Of a stretch of 64,000 nucleotides of DNA, positions 53,122-61,403 are shown piece after piece. The notes under the pieces are model-generated. The model was not told the DNA's origin. It worked only from the letters and a program-made list of their open reading frames with translations, and did not search any database. Made by a program: the position numbers and the translations under genes. The stretch is from Candidatus Pedobacter colombiensis (lineage in GTDB: Bacteria > Bacteroidota > Bacteroidia > Sphingobacteriales > Sphingobacteriaceae). Each line of letters begins with the position of its first letter. Position 1 is the stretch's first letter. Where the stretch lies: the NCBI GenBank assembly GCA_029202485.1, contig CP119313.1, positions 4,960,001-5,024,000 on the forward strand, read 5' to 3'.

Positions 53122-53211
53122 TAATATGATAACGAAAAAATATAAATGTTCTGATTAATTGTTTTTTGAGAGGCAATCCTCTTCGTAAATGGCCTGATAT
53201 AAGGGATTTAC

Positions 53212-53346
53212 TCAGATCCGCGGCGTATAGGTTTGCCGGTTCGTAGTCACAAAAAACACGGGTTGTAAACGTTCAATAAACAGACTTCTTGAAGCAATAT
53301 TCTTTGCTTCAACAATAGAAAGTTTATGCGTTGCGTGTTTGATCAT
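53212..53346 (-). CDS. Possible leader peptide (44 residues) of the arginine operon
   Basis: In the 5' leader of the arginine operon the minus strand holds an ATG-started 44-codon frame (ATG at 53346, TGA at 53212-53214) beginning MIKHATHKLSIVEAKNIASR, with four Arg (residues 20, 26, 37, 43). It lies ~40 bases after a weak -7 element. A perfect 9-bp hairpin (53289-53312, TTGAAGCAA / TTGCTTCAA) falls inside its coding sequence. It ends 90 bases before the acetyltransferase gene. It could regulate the operon by translation or be accidental; homologues need to be looked for. Confidence 0.35.
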   Translation of the reverse strand: MIKHATHKLSIVEAKNIASRSLFIERLQPVFFVTTNRQTYTPRI

Positions 53347-53383
53347 TTTCTGTTTATAATAATTATTTGAATGAGTTGAGGCG

Positions 53384-53391
53384 CAAAGGTT
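53384..53391 (-). promoter_or_regulatory. Possible -7 element of the arginine operon (AACCTTTG)
   Basis: AACCTTTG on the minus strand differs from TAnnTTTG only in its first base. It would give a leader of about 255 bases before the acetyltransferase start, most of the gap 53122-53470. Confidence 0.35.
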
Positions 53392-53470
53392 TAAATAAAT
53401 ATTGAGTTGTGCAATACGTTTTTAATTTTTTTACATTTTTATAATGAAAAAATGCTTTTAATTTAATGGC

Positions 53471-54613
53471 ATGAAAAAGTGCCTCATCATCCTATGCCTC
53501 ATCATCCCAAGAGTGGTTTTGTCGCAAGACATCAAACTTACCAGGGCAATTCTGGATACACTCACCTCCAAAACGATGTGGGGAAGAGGCTATACCCACA
53601 ATGGGCTTGGGAAGGCTGCCGATTATATCAGCGCTCAATTTAAGACATACGGGCTTAGTCCGATGGGCGGAAAAACATTTAAGCAGGACTTCTCTTTCTC
53701 TGTAAATACCTTTCCGGGTAATATGGAACTCAAAATAAATGGCAAATCGCTTGTCGCCGGGAAGGAGTTTATTGTAATGCCCGAAAGCATGGGAAGCGTA
53801 GCAAGTGGCAAGCTGGAACAAAAAGACAGCACGGTATTTATTTCATCGACGGATAGGCTTGTGCTGGTTTTGAAAGATAAACTAACCTGGTCGGTAAGCA
53901 ACAAAGTGGCCGACTATACGGGTATCGAAGTACTTAAAAAGGCCACAACCATACCGGAAACCTTTGATATAAATATCGAAAACCGCTTTATCCCGGAATT
54001 TAAAACGGCAAACATTTGTGGGCTGGTCAGAGGAACCATGCGGCCCGACTCCTTAATTGTACTGACGGCACACTATGATCATTTAGGCGGAATGGGGAAT
54101 ACAACTTATTTTCCCGGAGCAAATGACAATGCCAGTGGGGTTTCCTTTTTGATGAGTATGGCTAAACATTATGCGGCTAATCCAGCCCCCTACACCATGG
54201 CATTTATTTGCTTTTCGGCCGAAGAACCCGGTCTGATCGGCTCGCAATACTTTACGGAACATCCACTTATTGAACTGAATAAAATCCGCTTTTTAGTTAA
54301 CCTCGATATGGTTGGAACCGGAGAAACGGGCATTACCGTAGTTAATGCAACTGAATACCCAAAAGAGTTTGCTCTGCTAAACCAGGTTAATGATGCCCAT
54401 CATTACCTCGCAAAGATTAATTCCAGAGGTAAGGCGGCAAATAGCGACCACTACTTTTTTTCGGAAAAAGGGGTTCCTGCTTTCTTTATTTATACTACCG
54501 GAGGTATAAGTGCATACCATGATGTTTTTGATCGTCCTGATAGTCTTCCTTTCACTAAATACAACGATCTTTTTAAGCTGTTTGTCGATTTTAACAACAA
54601 ACTCATGCAGTAA
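53471..54613 (+). CDS. M28 family metallopeptidase (exported)
   Basis: A 380-residue protein with a signal peptide (about 1-18, ending VLSQD) and an M28 aminopeptidase fold. Zinc ligands: 'LTAHYDHLGGMG' (His), 'YFPGANDNASGVSFLMSMAK' (Asp), 'FICFSAEEPGLIGSQYF' (Glu-Glu), 'LVNLDMVGTGETG' (Asp) and 'AANSDHYFFSEKGVPAFFIY' (His). All five positions are intact, so it should be active as an aminopeptidase or similar in the periplasm. Divergent from the arginine operon. Confidence 0.92.
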   Translation: MKKCLIILCLIIPRVVLSQDIKLTRAILDTLTSKTMWGRGYTHNGLGKAADYISAQFKTYGLSPMGGKTFKQDFSFSVNTFPGNMELKINGKSLVAGKEFIVMPESMGSVASGKLEQKDSTVFISSTDRLVLVLKDKLTWSVSNKVADYTGIEVLKKATTIPETFDINIENRFIPEFKTANICGLVRGTMRPDSLIVLTAHYDHLGGMGNTTYFPGANDNASGVSFLMSMAKHYAANPAPYTMAFICFSAEEPGLIGSQYFTEHPLIELNKIRFLVNLDMVGTGETGITVVNATEYPKEFALLNQVNDAHHYLAKINSRGKAANSDHYFFSEKGVPAFFIYTTGGISAYHDVFDRPDSLPFTKYNDLFKLFVDFNNKLMQ

Positions 54614-54691
54614 TGCTTCTTTTTCATTTTATTCGGCATAGTTTAAACCAATTTCCTTTAATTTCGTTGTTAATAAAAAAACAACCTGATT

Positions 54692-54997
54692 ATGTTCGAT
54701 AAATTGATGGCGGCACAACAAAAAGCCGATGAAATAAAAAAACGTCTGGATACAATTTCTGTTTATGGTGAAGTTGAAGGCGGTGCAATACGTATTACTG
54801 CTACGGCAAATAAAGCGATTACCAGTGTAGAGATTAATGATGACTTTTACAAGCAAGCTGATAAAGAAGAGCTGGAAGAGCTACTGCTTACGGCCATAAA
54901 CAAGGCCCTTACTCAGGCTGATCAGGTAAGCGCCACAGAAATGCAGGCTGCGACCAAAGATATGTTGGGTGGACTTGGTGGTATGTTTGGACAATAA
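54692..54997 (+). CDS. YbaB/EbfC nucleoid-associated protein
   Basis: A 101-residue small protein: 'MFDKLMAAQQKADEIKKRLD', then 'GGAIRITATANKAITSVEIN' and 'LEELLLTAINKALTQADQVS'. The pattern is that of YbaB/EbfC proteins, dimers that bind DNA non-specifically. The family is often next to recR/dnaX; here it precedes the UPF0173 gene by 26 bases. Confidence 0.9.
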   Translation: MFDKLMAAQQKADEIKKRLDTISVYGEVEGGAIRITATANKAITSVEINDDFYKQADKEELEELLLTAINKALTQADQVSATEMQAATKDMLGGLGGMFGQ

Positions 54998-55023
54998 TAC
55001 TCACGCTTAATAACTAAATACAG

Positions 55024-55701
55024 ATGAAGTATACTTATTATGGCCAATCCTGCTTTCTGCTTGAAGCTGATGGCAAAAAGTTTCTTTTTGATCCTTTTAT
55101 TACGCACAACCCTCTGGCTAAACATATTGATATCAAAAGCATTGAAGCCGATTATATCCTGGTTAGCCACGGGCATGGGGACCATGTCGCCGATCTGGTA
55201 GAAATTGCAAATCAGACCAAAGCACAGGTAATTGCGATGGTTGAGGTTGCCGGCTGGATCAGAAAACAGGGTGTACAAAATGTAACTGATGTAAATTTTG
55301 GCAAAGCTAAATTTGACTTCGGAACATTGCGCACTGTCTGGGCAACGCATTCCAGCAGCAATCCGGATGGTAGTTATGGTGGTAATCCTGCCGGTTTTGT
55401 ATTGGAACTGGAAGGGCAAACGATATACTATGCCGGAGATACTGCACTAACTATGGAGATGAAAATCCTTGCTGACTTATATCATATGAATTATGCCATT
55501 CTTCCTATTGGCGGTCATTATACCATGGATGCTGACGATGCAGTTGTAGCAGCAAAATACCTTAACTGCGATGAAGTAATTGGCGTACATTACAATACTT
55601 TCCAGCCAATTCAGATAGATACTGAAGCAGCAACGGCTAAATTTAAAAGAGAAAATAAGACGTTACTTTTACCGGAAATTGGTGAAACAATTGAGCTTTA
55701 A
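55024..55701 (+). CDS. Metal-dependent hydrolase, UPF0173 (metallo-beta-lactamase fold)
   Basis: A 225-residue protein with the metallo-beta-lactamase signature 'YILVSHGHGDHVADLVEIAN' (residues 40-59; HxHxDH-type). 'VWATHSSSNPDGSYGGNPAG' follows, then 'TIYYAGDTALTMEMKILADL' with Asp, and 'DEVIGVHYNTFQPIQI' with the last His. UPF0173 proteins are small cytosolic hydrolases of unknown substrate. A shared terminator separates it from convergent polA. Confidence 0.9.
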   Translation: MKYTYYGQSCFLLEADGKKFLFDPFITHNPLAKHIDIKSIEADYILVSHGHGDHVADLVEIANQTKAQVIAMVEVAGWIRKQGVQNVTDVNFGKAKFDFGTLRTVWATHSSSNPDGSYGGNPAGFVLELEGQTIYYAGDTALTMEMKILADLYHMNYAILPIGGHYTMDADDAVVAAKYLNCDEVIGVHYNTFQPIQIDTEAATAKFKRENKTLLLPEIGETIEL

Positions 55702-55718
55702 TTGTAAAATACCTATTC

Positions 55719-55761
55719 AAAAAAGAGCCAGCATCATGATTTATGATGCTGGCTCTTTTTT
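55719..55761. terminator. Bidirectional terminator between the UPF0173 gene and polA
   Basis: An 18-bp perfect stem (AAAAAGAGCCAGCATCAT and its complement, loop of 5 bases) whose ends form A- and T-runs, so it can end both convergent transcripts. Confidence 0.92.
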
Positions 55762-55790
55762 GTACGTGTGTCATTCAGAATAACCAACGC

Positions 55791-58604
55791 TTAATGTGCC
55801 GCTAACCAATTCACCCCCTCACCAATCTCTATTTCAATTGGCACGGTAGTTTTAATTGCGGTCTTCATTCGATGTGTAATGATCTCTTTCATTGCTGCTA
55901 CTTCTGTCTTCAGCACATCAAACACCAACTCATCATGTACCTGCATGGTCATTTTAGACTGCAAGCCTTGCGCCTGAATATCCTTATGGATATTAATCAT
56001 AGCTACCTTGATCATATCCGCAGCAGAACCTTGTATCGGTGCATTGATCGCATTTCGCTCTGCAAAACCACGAACCGTCTGATTAGCCGAATTGATATCA
56101 CGCAAATACCTTCTTCTGCCTAGAATTGTTTCTACGTATCCATTTTCACGCGCAGCGTGCATGGTGTCGGCCATATATCTTTTGATACCCGGATATTGAG
56201 TGAAATATTGATCTATAATCGCTGCTGCCTCTTTTCTTGGTATGCCAAGGTTCTGTGACAATCCAAAAGCAGATTGCCCATATATGATCCCAAAGTTTAC
56301 CGCTTTGGCATTACGACGCTGTGTTGCGTCTACTTCTTCAATAGAAAGACCATATACTTTAGCTGCTGTCGCAGTGTGAATGTCTATCCCCTTATCAAAA
56401 GCCTCCAACATGTTCTCTTCTTTACTGATCTCTGCAATAATGCGGAGTTCTATCTGCGAATAATCCGCAGAAAGGAGGATATGATCTTCATCCCTGGCAA
56501 TAAATGCTTTACGCACTTCCCTACCACGCTCTGTACGGATCGGGATGTTCTGCAGGTTAGGGTTATTTGAACTTAACCTTCCTGTTGCAGCCACAGCTTG
56601 ATTATAACTGGTATGCACACGTCCCGTTTTAGGGTTTACCAACAAAGGTAAAGCATCTACATAGGTTGATTTTAGCTTTTGCAACTGACGGAAATCCAGA
56701 ATATCCTGAACGATGTCGCTTTTATGTGCCAAGGCCAACAACACATCCTCTCCGGTTTGATATTGCCCGGTTTTGGTCTTTTTAGCTTTAGGATCAAGCT
56801 GTAGTTTATCAAAAAGCACCTCTCCCAATTGCTTTGGTGAGGCCAGGTTAAACTTAATGCCACATTTATCGTATACATTCTGTTCAAACCTTCTAATATC
56901 CAGCTCCAGCTCTTTAGAGTAATTGATCAGGGTATCCATATCAATCCTTACCCCTTCTTTTTCCATATCAGCAAGTACATAAATCAAAGGATTTTCTACT
57001 TCTGTTGCTAATTTTTCGGCGTTTAGCTCTTTTAGTAATGGTGTAAAAAAATTGGCCAGCTGTAAGGTTACATCTGCGTCTTCCGCGGCATAATCTACCA
57101 CCTGCTCTACCGGAACATCACGCATATTACCCTGCCCCTTACCTTTTGCTCCAATTAAGGTGGTGATTGAAATTGGCGAATAATTTAAATAATTCTCCGA
57201 CAGTACATCCATATTGTGTCTGGTGTCCGGGTCTATCAGGTAGTGTGCCAACATGGTATCAAACAACCTTCCCTTTAAAGAGATGCCATACCATTTCAGG
57301 ATCAGCATATCATATTTAATATTCTGCCCTATTTTTACAATGTTCTCATTTTCCAATACGGGTTTAAACTCGTCAACAATCTGTTGTGCACCTTCCTTAT
57401 TGGCAGGCACAGGCACATAATAACCTTCGCCCGGTTTAATACTAAAGGATATCCCCACTAAATCGGACAGATTCGCATCTGTTCCGGTGGTTTCCGTATC
57501 AAAAGAGATCCTTTCCTGCTGCTGTAAAAGCTCAATTAATGACTTACGCAATTCAGGGGTATCGGCTAACTTATAATCATGTGGTGTATTTTCTATGGTT
57601 TTAAGTGGCACCATTTCATGTTGAGGTGGTGGCGGTGGACTAACCACCACTTGAACACTTCTTACAGGTTCACCTACAGCATTACCAAAAAGGTCTGTTT
57701 GTTGAGCAACTACTGTAGTGCCTCCTCTATTAAAATCATCGCCAAATACTCTTTTTCCAATGGTTCTAAATTCCAATTCGGCAAATAGAGGCTCCAACAA
57801 TTCACGGCTGGGCGTTTCTACTTCTAATGCCGTTTCATCAAATTCTACCGGAACATTTAATAGAATTGTCGCCAGTTTTTTAGACAACAGCCCTTGCTCT
57901 GCGAAGGTTTCTACATTTTCCCGTTGCTTACCCTTCAATTCATGGGAATGCGCAATGATGTTTTCTACCGAACCATATTGCTTGATCAATGATTTGGCTG
58001 TCTTTTCTCCAATTCCAGGAATGCCGGGGATATTGTCGACCGCATCTCCCCAAAGCCCTAAAATATCGATAACTTGTTCTACGTTTTCAACTTCCCATTT
58101 CTCCAACACTTCCTTTACGCCCAGGATCTCCATTTCATTACCCATTCGTGCCGGCTTATAAATAAAGATATTTTCTGTCACCAATTGGGCAAAATCCTTA
58201 TCCGGGGTCATACAAAATACCTGGAAACCTTTTTGTTCAGCCTCTTTAGCCAAAGTACCGATGATATCATCTGCCTCATAGCCGTCTTTTGTAATTACGG
58301 GAATTCTAAATCCTTCTATGAGTTTAAAAACATAGGGTAAGGCCGCCGAAAGATCCTCGGGCATAGACTGACGATGTGCTTTATAAGCCTCAAAATCGGT
58401 ATGTCTTTCGGTAGGTGCCGCGGTATCAAAAACTACGGCGATATGTGTTGGATTCTCCTTTTTAAGTATTTCCATTAGGGTATTGGCAAAACCCATCACG
58501 GCCGAAGTGTTGACTCCTGCTGAAGTAAATCTGGGGTTTTTACTCAATGCAAAATGTGCCCTGTAAATCAGCGCCATACCGTCAAGAAGAAAAAGTCGTT
58601 TCAT
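55791..58604 (-). CDS. polA: DNA polymerase I
   Basis: A 937-residue repair and Okazaki-fragment polymerase. 5' nuclease domain at the N-terminus ('LFLLDGMALIYRAHFALSKN', 'AVVFDTAAPTERHTDFEAYK'). 3'-5' exonuclease with intact DxE ('RISFDTETTGTDANLSDLVG' near 362) and 'YAAEDADVTLQL' (Y-x3-D), so proofreading is predicted. Polymerase motifs A 'ILLSADYSQIELRIIAEIS' (near 711), B 'QRRNAKAVNFGIIYGQSAFG' and C 'MQVHDELVFDVL' (near 890). Complete length. Confidence 0.97.
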   Translation of the reverse strand: MKRLFLLDGMALIYRAHFALSKNPRFTSAGVNTSAVMGFANTLMEILKKENPTHIAVVFDTAAPTERHTDFEAYKAHRQSMPEDLSAALPYVFKLIEGFRIPVITKDGYEADDIIGTLAKEAEQKGFQVFCMTPDKDFAQLVTENIFIYKPARMGNEMEILGVKEVLEKWEVENVEQVIDILGLWGDAVDNIPGIPGIGEKTAKSLIKQYGSVENIIAHSHELKGKQRENVETFAEQGLLSKKLATILLNVPVEFDETALEVETPSRELLEPLFAELEFRTIGKRVFGDDFNRGGTTVVAQQTDLFGNAVGEPVRSVQVVVSPPPPPQHEMVPLKTIENTPHDYKLADTPELRKSLIELLQQQERISFDTETTGTDANLSDLVGISFSIKPGEGYYVPVPANKEGAQQIVDEFKPVLENENIVKIGQNIKYDMLILKWYGISLKGRLFDTMLAHYLIDPDTRHNMDVLSENYLNYSPISITTLIGAKGKGQGNMRDVPVEQVVDYAAEDADVTLQLANFFTPLLKELNAEKLATEVENPLIYVLADMEKEGVRIDMDTLINYSKELELDIRRFEQNVYDKCGIKFNLASPKQLGEVLFDKLQLDPKAKKTKTGQYQTGEDVLLALAHKSDIVQDILDFRQLQKLKSTYVDALPLLVNPKTGRVHTSYNQAVAATGRLSSNNPNLQNIPIRTERGREVRKAFIARDEDHILLSADYSQIELRIIAEISKEENMLEAFDKGIDIHTATAAKVYGLSIEEVDATQRRNAKAVNFGIIYGQSAFGLSQNLGIPRKEAAAIIDQYFTQYPGIKRYMADTMHAARENGYVETILGRRRYLRDINSANQTVRGFAERNAINAPIQGSAADMIKVAMINIHKDIQAQGLQSKMTMQVHDELVFDVLKTEVAAMKEIITHRMKTAIKTTVPIEIEIGEGVNWLAAH

Positions 58605-58691
58605 ATTTTTTATTTAAAATTACTCGGATAAAGGTAACAATACTCCGTTGGACCACAACAAAAACAGAATAATTTCCGTTATTTGATCATT

Positions 58692-59381
58692 ATGAAACGG
58701 ATAAAAGTATACGCCTTACTGTTGATGCTTTCTATAACCGCAATTGCGGTAAAAGCCCAGGATGCTGTGGTTATTTCTGATGGAAATTTTGTTAGGGGAA
58801 CCATACAGGGCACGGATTTTTCGACGGTTATACTTAAAAATGATGATGGAAGCATTACTCAATTTAAAGCGAAAGACATCAAAGAGTTTTTATGGAATGG
58901 CGAAACTTACGTTAGCAAACCTATTGTTATCAAAAAACGCATGGAACTACGCTTTTTTAAAATGATAGAAAGAGGTGCCGTAAACTTATATAGCATCGGA
59001 GGGAACGGTGCAGCCGAACAACCTCAGCAAAGAAGGCCACGCATACAGCCTAGCATAGGTATTGGTGGCGGTACAGGCGGCTTTGGTGGACTAGGCGGCG
59101 GTGTGGGCATTACCATAGGCGGCGGACGAAACAGGCAAGATGATCAACCAAGAGCCGTTGCCCCTACAGCTTATTTCATTGAACGTTTTGGCACCGGACC
59201 AATGACTGAACTTCCGGTTAATGGAGGGAATTCTGAAGGTAAAAACCAGCAAATTAAAGAGGTGTTATTGCAAAAGCTGACCAATGATGAAGACCTGGCC
59301 GAGCGTATAAAGGCTACAGAAACCTTTGATGCTAAACTTATCAAGGCTTTTGTAGCCGCTTACAACGATATGCACAAATAA
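58692..59381 (+). CDS. Exported hypothetical protein with Gly-rich segment
   Basis: A 229-residue protein from the ATG at 58692 (frame opens at a TTG at 58683). Signal peptide about 1-22 ending VKAQD. The first domain ('DAVVISDGNFVRGTIQGTDF', 'STVILKNDDGSITQFKAKDI', 'KEFLWNGETYVSKPIV') is a small beta-rich module. A low-complexity basic/Gly stretch follows (GIGGGTGGFGGLGGGVGITI), then a helical C-terminal domain ('IKEVLLQKLTNDEDLAERIK'). I do not recognise a named family. Divergent from polA. Confidence 0.75.
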   Translation: MKRIKVYALLLMLSITAIAVKAQDAVVISDGNFVRGTIQGTDFSTVILKNDDGSITQFKAKDIKEFLWNGETYVSKPIVIKKRMELRFFKMIERGAVNLYSIGGNGAAEQPQQRRPRIQPSIGIGGGTGGFGGLGGGVGITIGGGRNRQDDQPRAVAPTAYFIERFGTGPMTELPVNGGNSEGKNQQIKEVLLQKLTNDEDLAERIKATETFDAKLIKAFVAAYNDMHK

Positions 59382-59382
59382 G

Positions 59383-59943
59383 TTACCTGCTGATACACGT
59401 TTCCATATGGTCGTTTACCATACCTACGGCCTGCATGTGGGCGTAACAAATTGTGGTGCCAAAAAACTTGAAGCCCCGCTTTTTCATGTCCTTACTGATG
59501 GCATCGGATATTTCCGTTCTGGCCGGAACATCCTTTAAAGTAACCACCTTGTTCATAATTGGTTGCTTCCCTGGTAAAAATCCCCATATATAATCAGAAA
59601 AAGAACCAAATTCCTTCTGTATGGCCATAAACAGTTTGGCATTGGTAATTGCGGCCTTTACTTTTAGTTTGTTTCTGATGATCCCGGGATCATTCATCAA
59701 GCGTTCTTCATCCGCCTCTGTAAATGCAGCAACTTTCTGCACATCAAAGTTGGCAAAAGCCTTTCTATACCCTTCTCTTCTTTTCAAGATGGTGATCCAG
59801 CTTAAACCGGCCTGAGCACCTTCGAGAATTAAAAATTCGAACATGACCTTATCATCATAAACGGGCTTCCCCCATTCTTCATCGTGATATTTAATATACA
59901 TAGGGTCAGTTCCACACCACCCGCATCTGATTTGTTCTTCCAT
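59383..59943 (-). CDS. tag: DNA-3-methyladenine glycosylase I
   Basis: A 186-residue base-excision glycosylase that removes 3-methyladenine. Zinc/Trp-rich N-terminus 'IRCGWCGTDPMYIKYHDEEW' (residues 4-23), 'FEFLILEGAQAGLSWITILK' (near 38-57, catalytic Glu), 'NDPGIIRNKLKVKAAITNAK', and 'KRGFKFFGTTICYAHMQAVG', with His/Cys ligands of the zinc site at the ends. The frame opens one codon earlier (MM). Last gene of trmB-ATL-AhpD-like-tag. Confidence 0.95.
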   Translation of the reverse strand: MEEQIRCGWCGTDPMYIKYHDEEWGKPVYDDKVMFEFLILEGAQAGLSWITILKRREGYRKAFANFDVQKVAAFTEADEERLMNDPGIIRNKLKVKAAITNAKLFMAIQKEFGSFSDYIWGFLPGKQPIMNKVVTLKDVPARTEISDAISKDMKKRGFKFFGTTICYAHMQAVGMVNDHMETCISR

Positions 59944-59946
59944 CAT

Positions 59947-60288
59947 TTACGAACTTAACTCGTCCCAATATTCAACTGCCCTGCGGTAATGAGGGATCAC
60001 AATAGAACCTCCAACTAAGTTTGCAATCATAAAGACCTCATTGATCTCTTCGTTACTTACCCCCTCATTATAGCACTTCTCTAAATGATATTTGATACAA
60101 TCATCACATCTTAAGACCATTGAAGCAACCAGTCCCAACATCTCTTTGGTCTTTACATTTAATGCTCCTTCGGCATAGGTTGTGGTATCCAGCGCAAAAA
60201 ACCGTTTGATATTGGTATTGGCAGTCTCCATGATCCTATCGTTCATTTTAGTCCGATAGTCGTTAAATTCTTCTACTAGTTTTCCCAT
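59947..60288 (-). CDS. Carboxymuconolactone decarboxylase / AhpD-like protein
   Basis: A 113-residue helical protein with the AhpD-type redox motif CDDC in 'MVLRCDDCIKYHLEKCYNEG' (near residues 56-75) and 'SNEEINEVFMIANLVGGSIV'. AhpD relatives act as alkylhydroperoxide reductase partners; small single-domain members often have unknown partners. It sits between ATL and tag with 1- and 3-base gaps, which suggests a link with oxidative or alkylation damage. Confidence 0.88.
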   Translation of the reverse strand: MGKLVEEFNDYRTKMNDRIMETANTNIKRFFALDTTTYAEGALNVKTKEMLGLVASMVLRCDDCIKYHLEKCYNEGVSNEEINEVFMIANLVGGSIVIPHYRRAVEYWDELSS

Positions 60289-60289
60289 A

Positions 60290-60616
60290 TTATAATTCTT
60301 GTAATGGATCCCAGAAATGTTTTTTAAAGTTCTGTATCTTATCGTCTTTTACGACAATTCCCTCCTTCTCGAGCAATTCCTGCATCAGATCAGGGGTTTT
60401 AAAATGGAACTTCCCGGTAAGCAGTCCACTGCTATTTACGACCCTATGTGCCGGAACAGGCGGATGTGCGAGGCCAGCATTGCTCATGGCATAGCCCACC
60501 ATACGAGCAGAACCACCAGCACCCAGGCTTTTGGCGATGGCTCCATAAGAGGTTACCCTTCCTTTTGGGATTAGCCTTACCAACTCAAAAACCTGGTCGT
60601 AAAATGATTGTTCCAT
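60290..60616 (-). CDS. Alkyltransferase-like protein (MGMT family, no catalytic Cys)
   Basis: A 108-residue protein with the MGMT DNA-binding fold: 'VTSYGAIAKSLGAGGSARMV', 'GYAMSNAGLAHPPVPAHRVV', 'NSSGLLTGKFHF'. In active O6-methylguanine methyltransferases the motif is PCHR; here it is PAHR, so the alkyl-accepting Cys is replaced by Ala. Proteins of this type (ATL) bind O6-alkylguanine and hand lesions to nucleotide excision repair. Start ATG at 60616, 11 bases after trmB stop. Confidence 0.92.
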   Translation of the reverse strand: MEQSFYDQVFELVRLIPKGRVTSYGAIAKSLGAGGSARMVGYAMSNAGLAHPPVPAHRVVNSSGLLTGKFHFKTPDLMQELLEKEGIVVKDDKIQNFKKHFWDPLQEL

Positions 60617-60627
60617 TTAATATCGTG

Positions 60628-61278
60628 TTACTTCAAAGAGAACTGTATATAGTTAATGCTCTTGTCGTGTTTTAAATAGATGCGTTCGTAATGTGTTTTA
60701 ATAGAAAGCACCTCATCATAAAACTCCGATTTATACAACTGATCTGTTTTCTTATGAGTTTGCAGTCTAAGCTCTTCTACCTTTTCTACGGTATAAAGAT
60801 ATAAGCCATCGTTATCTGTTTTTAAATTTATTTTACCTCCCGGTTTCAAGAAGGTTTTATATTTATCTAAAAATCCTGGAAAGGTTAAGCGTTTCTTTTC
60901 GCGGCTGTCCTGAGGTTGTGGGTCTGGAAAAGTGATCCAAATTTCATCTATCTCATTTTCACCAAAAAATTCCATGATATCTTCAATCTGGATTCTTAAA
61001 AAAGCCAGGTTAGCAATTCCTTCATCCATTCCTGTACGTGCGCCGCGCCATATCCTGTTTCCTTTTAGGTCAACCCCGATAAAATTCTTTTCCGGAAACA
61101 GCTTTGCCATACTAACGGCATATTCTCCTTTTCCGCACGCCAATTCGAGCACTACAGGATGCTCATTTTTAAAATGTTGTGATGCCCATTTACCCTTTAA
61201 TTCTTTTCCAGCATCCAACTGATAAACATTTGGGAAGGTGTCTATTTCCGCAAACTTTCTTAATTTATCTTTACCCAC
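60628..61278 (-). CDS. trmB: tRNA (guanine-N7)-methyltransferase
   Basis: A 216-residue SAM enzyme making m7G46 in tRNA. 'VVLELACGKGEYAVSMAKLF' (residues about 41-60) is the SAM loop. 'NFIGVDLKGNRIWRGARTGM' and 'IDEIWITFPDPQPQDSREKK' hold the TrmB-type D-P-x-P motif with catalytic Asp. It is first in the trmB-ATL-AhpD-like-tag operon. Confidence 0.95.
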   Translation of the reverse strand: MGKDKLRKFAEIDTFPNVYQLDAGKELKGKWASQHFKNEHPVVLELACGKGEYAVSMAKLFPEKNFIGVDLKGNRIWRGARTGMDEGIANLAFLRIQIEDIMEFFGENEIDEIWITFPDPQPQDSREKKRLTFPGFLDKYKTFLKPGGKINLKTDNDGLYLYTVEKVEELRLQTHKKTDQLYKSEFYDEVLSIKTHYERIYLKHDKSINYIQFSLK

Positions 61279-61376
61279 TATTTTGTTTTTTGTACAAACT
61301 TAGGCAAATAGTTATTTTATACCTCCCGCCGCTCTGAATTTATTTAAGGATTCTACACATTCATGACTGCTTTTCG

Positions 61377-61384
61377 TACTTTTG
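61377..61384 (+). promoter_or_regulatory. -7 promoter element of fcl (TACTTTTG)
   Basis: TACTTTTG fits TAnnTTTG exactly and ends 19 bases before the GTG start of fcl. Confidence 0.55.
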
Positions 61385-61403
61385 TGACCTCATTATAAGA
61401 TAC

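Noticed and set aside
53171..53185. Small hairpin AGAGG/CCTCT as a terminator in the arginine leader
   Set aside because: On the operon strand it is followed by an A-run and not a T-run.
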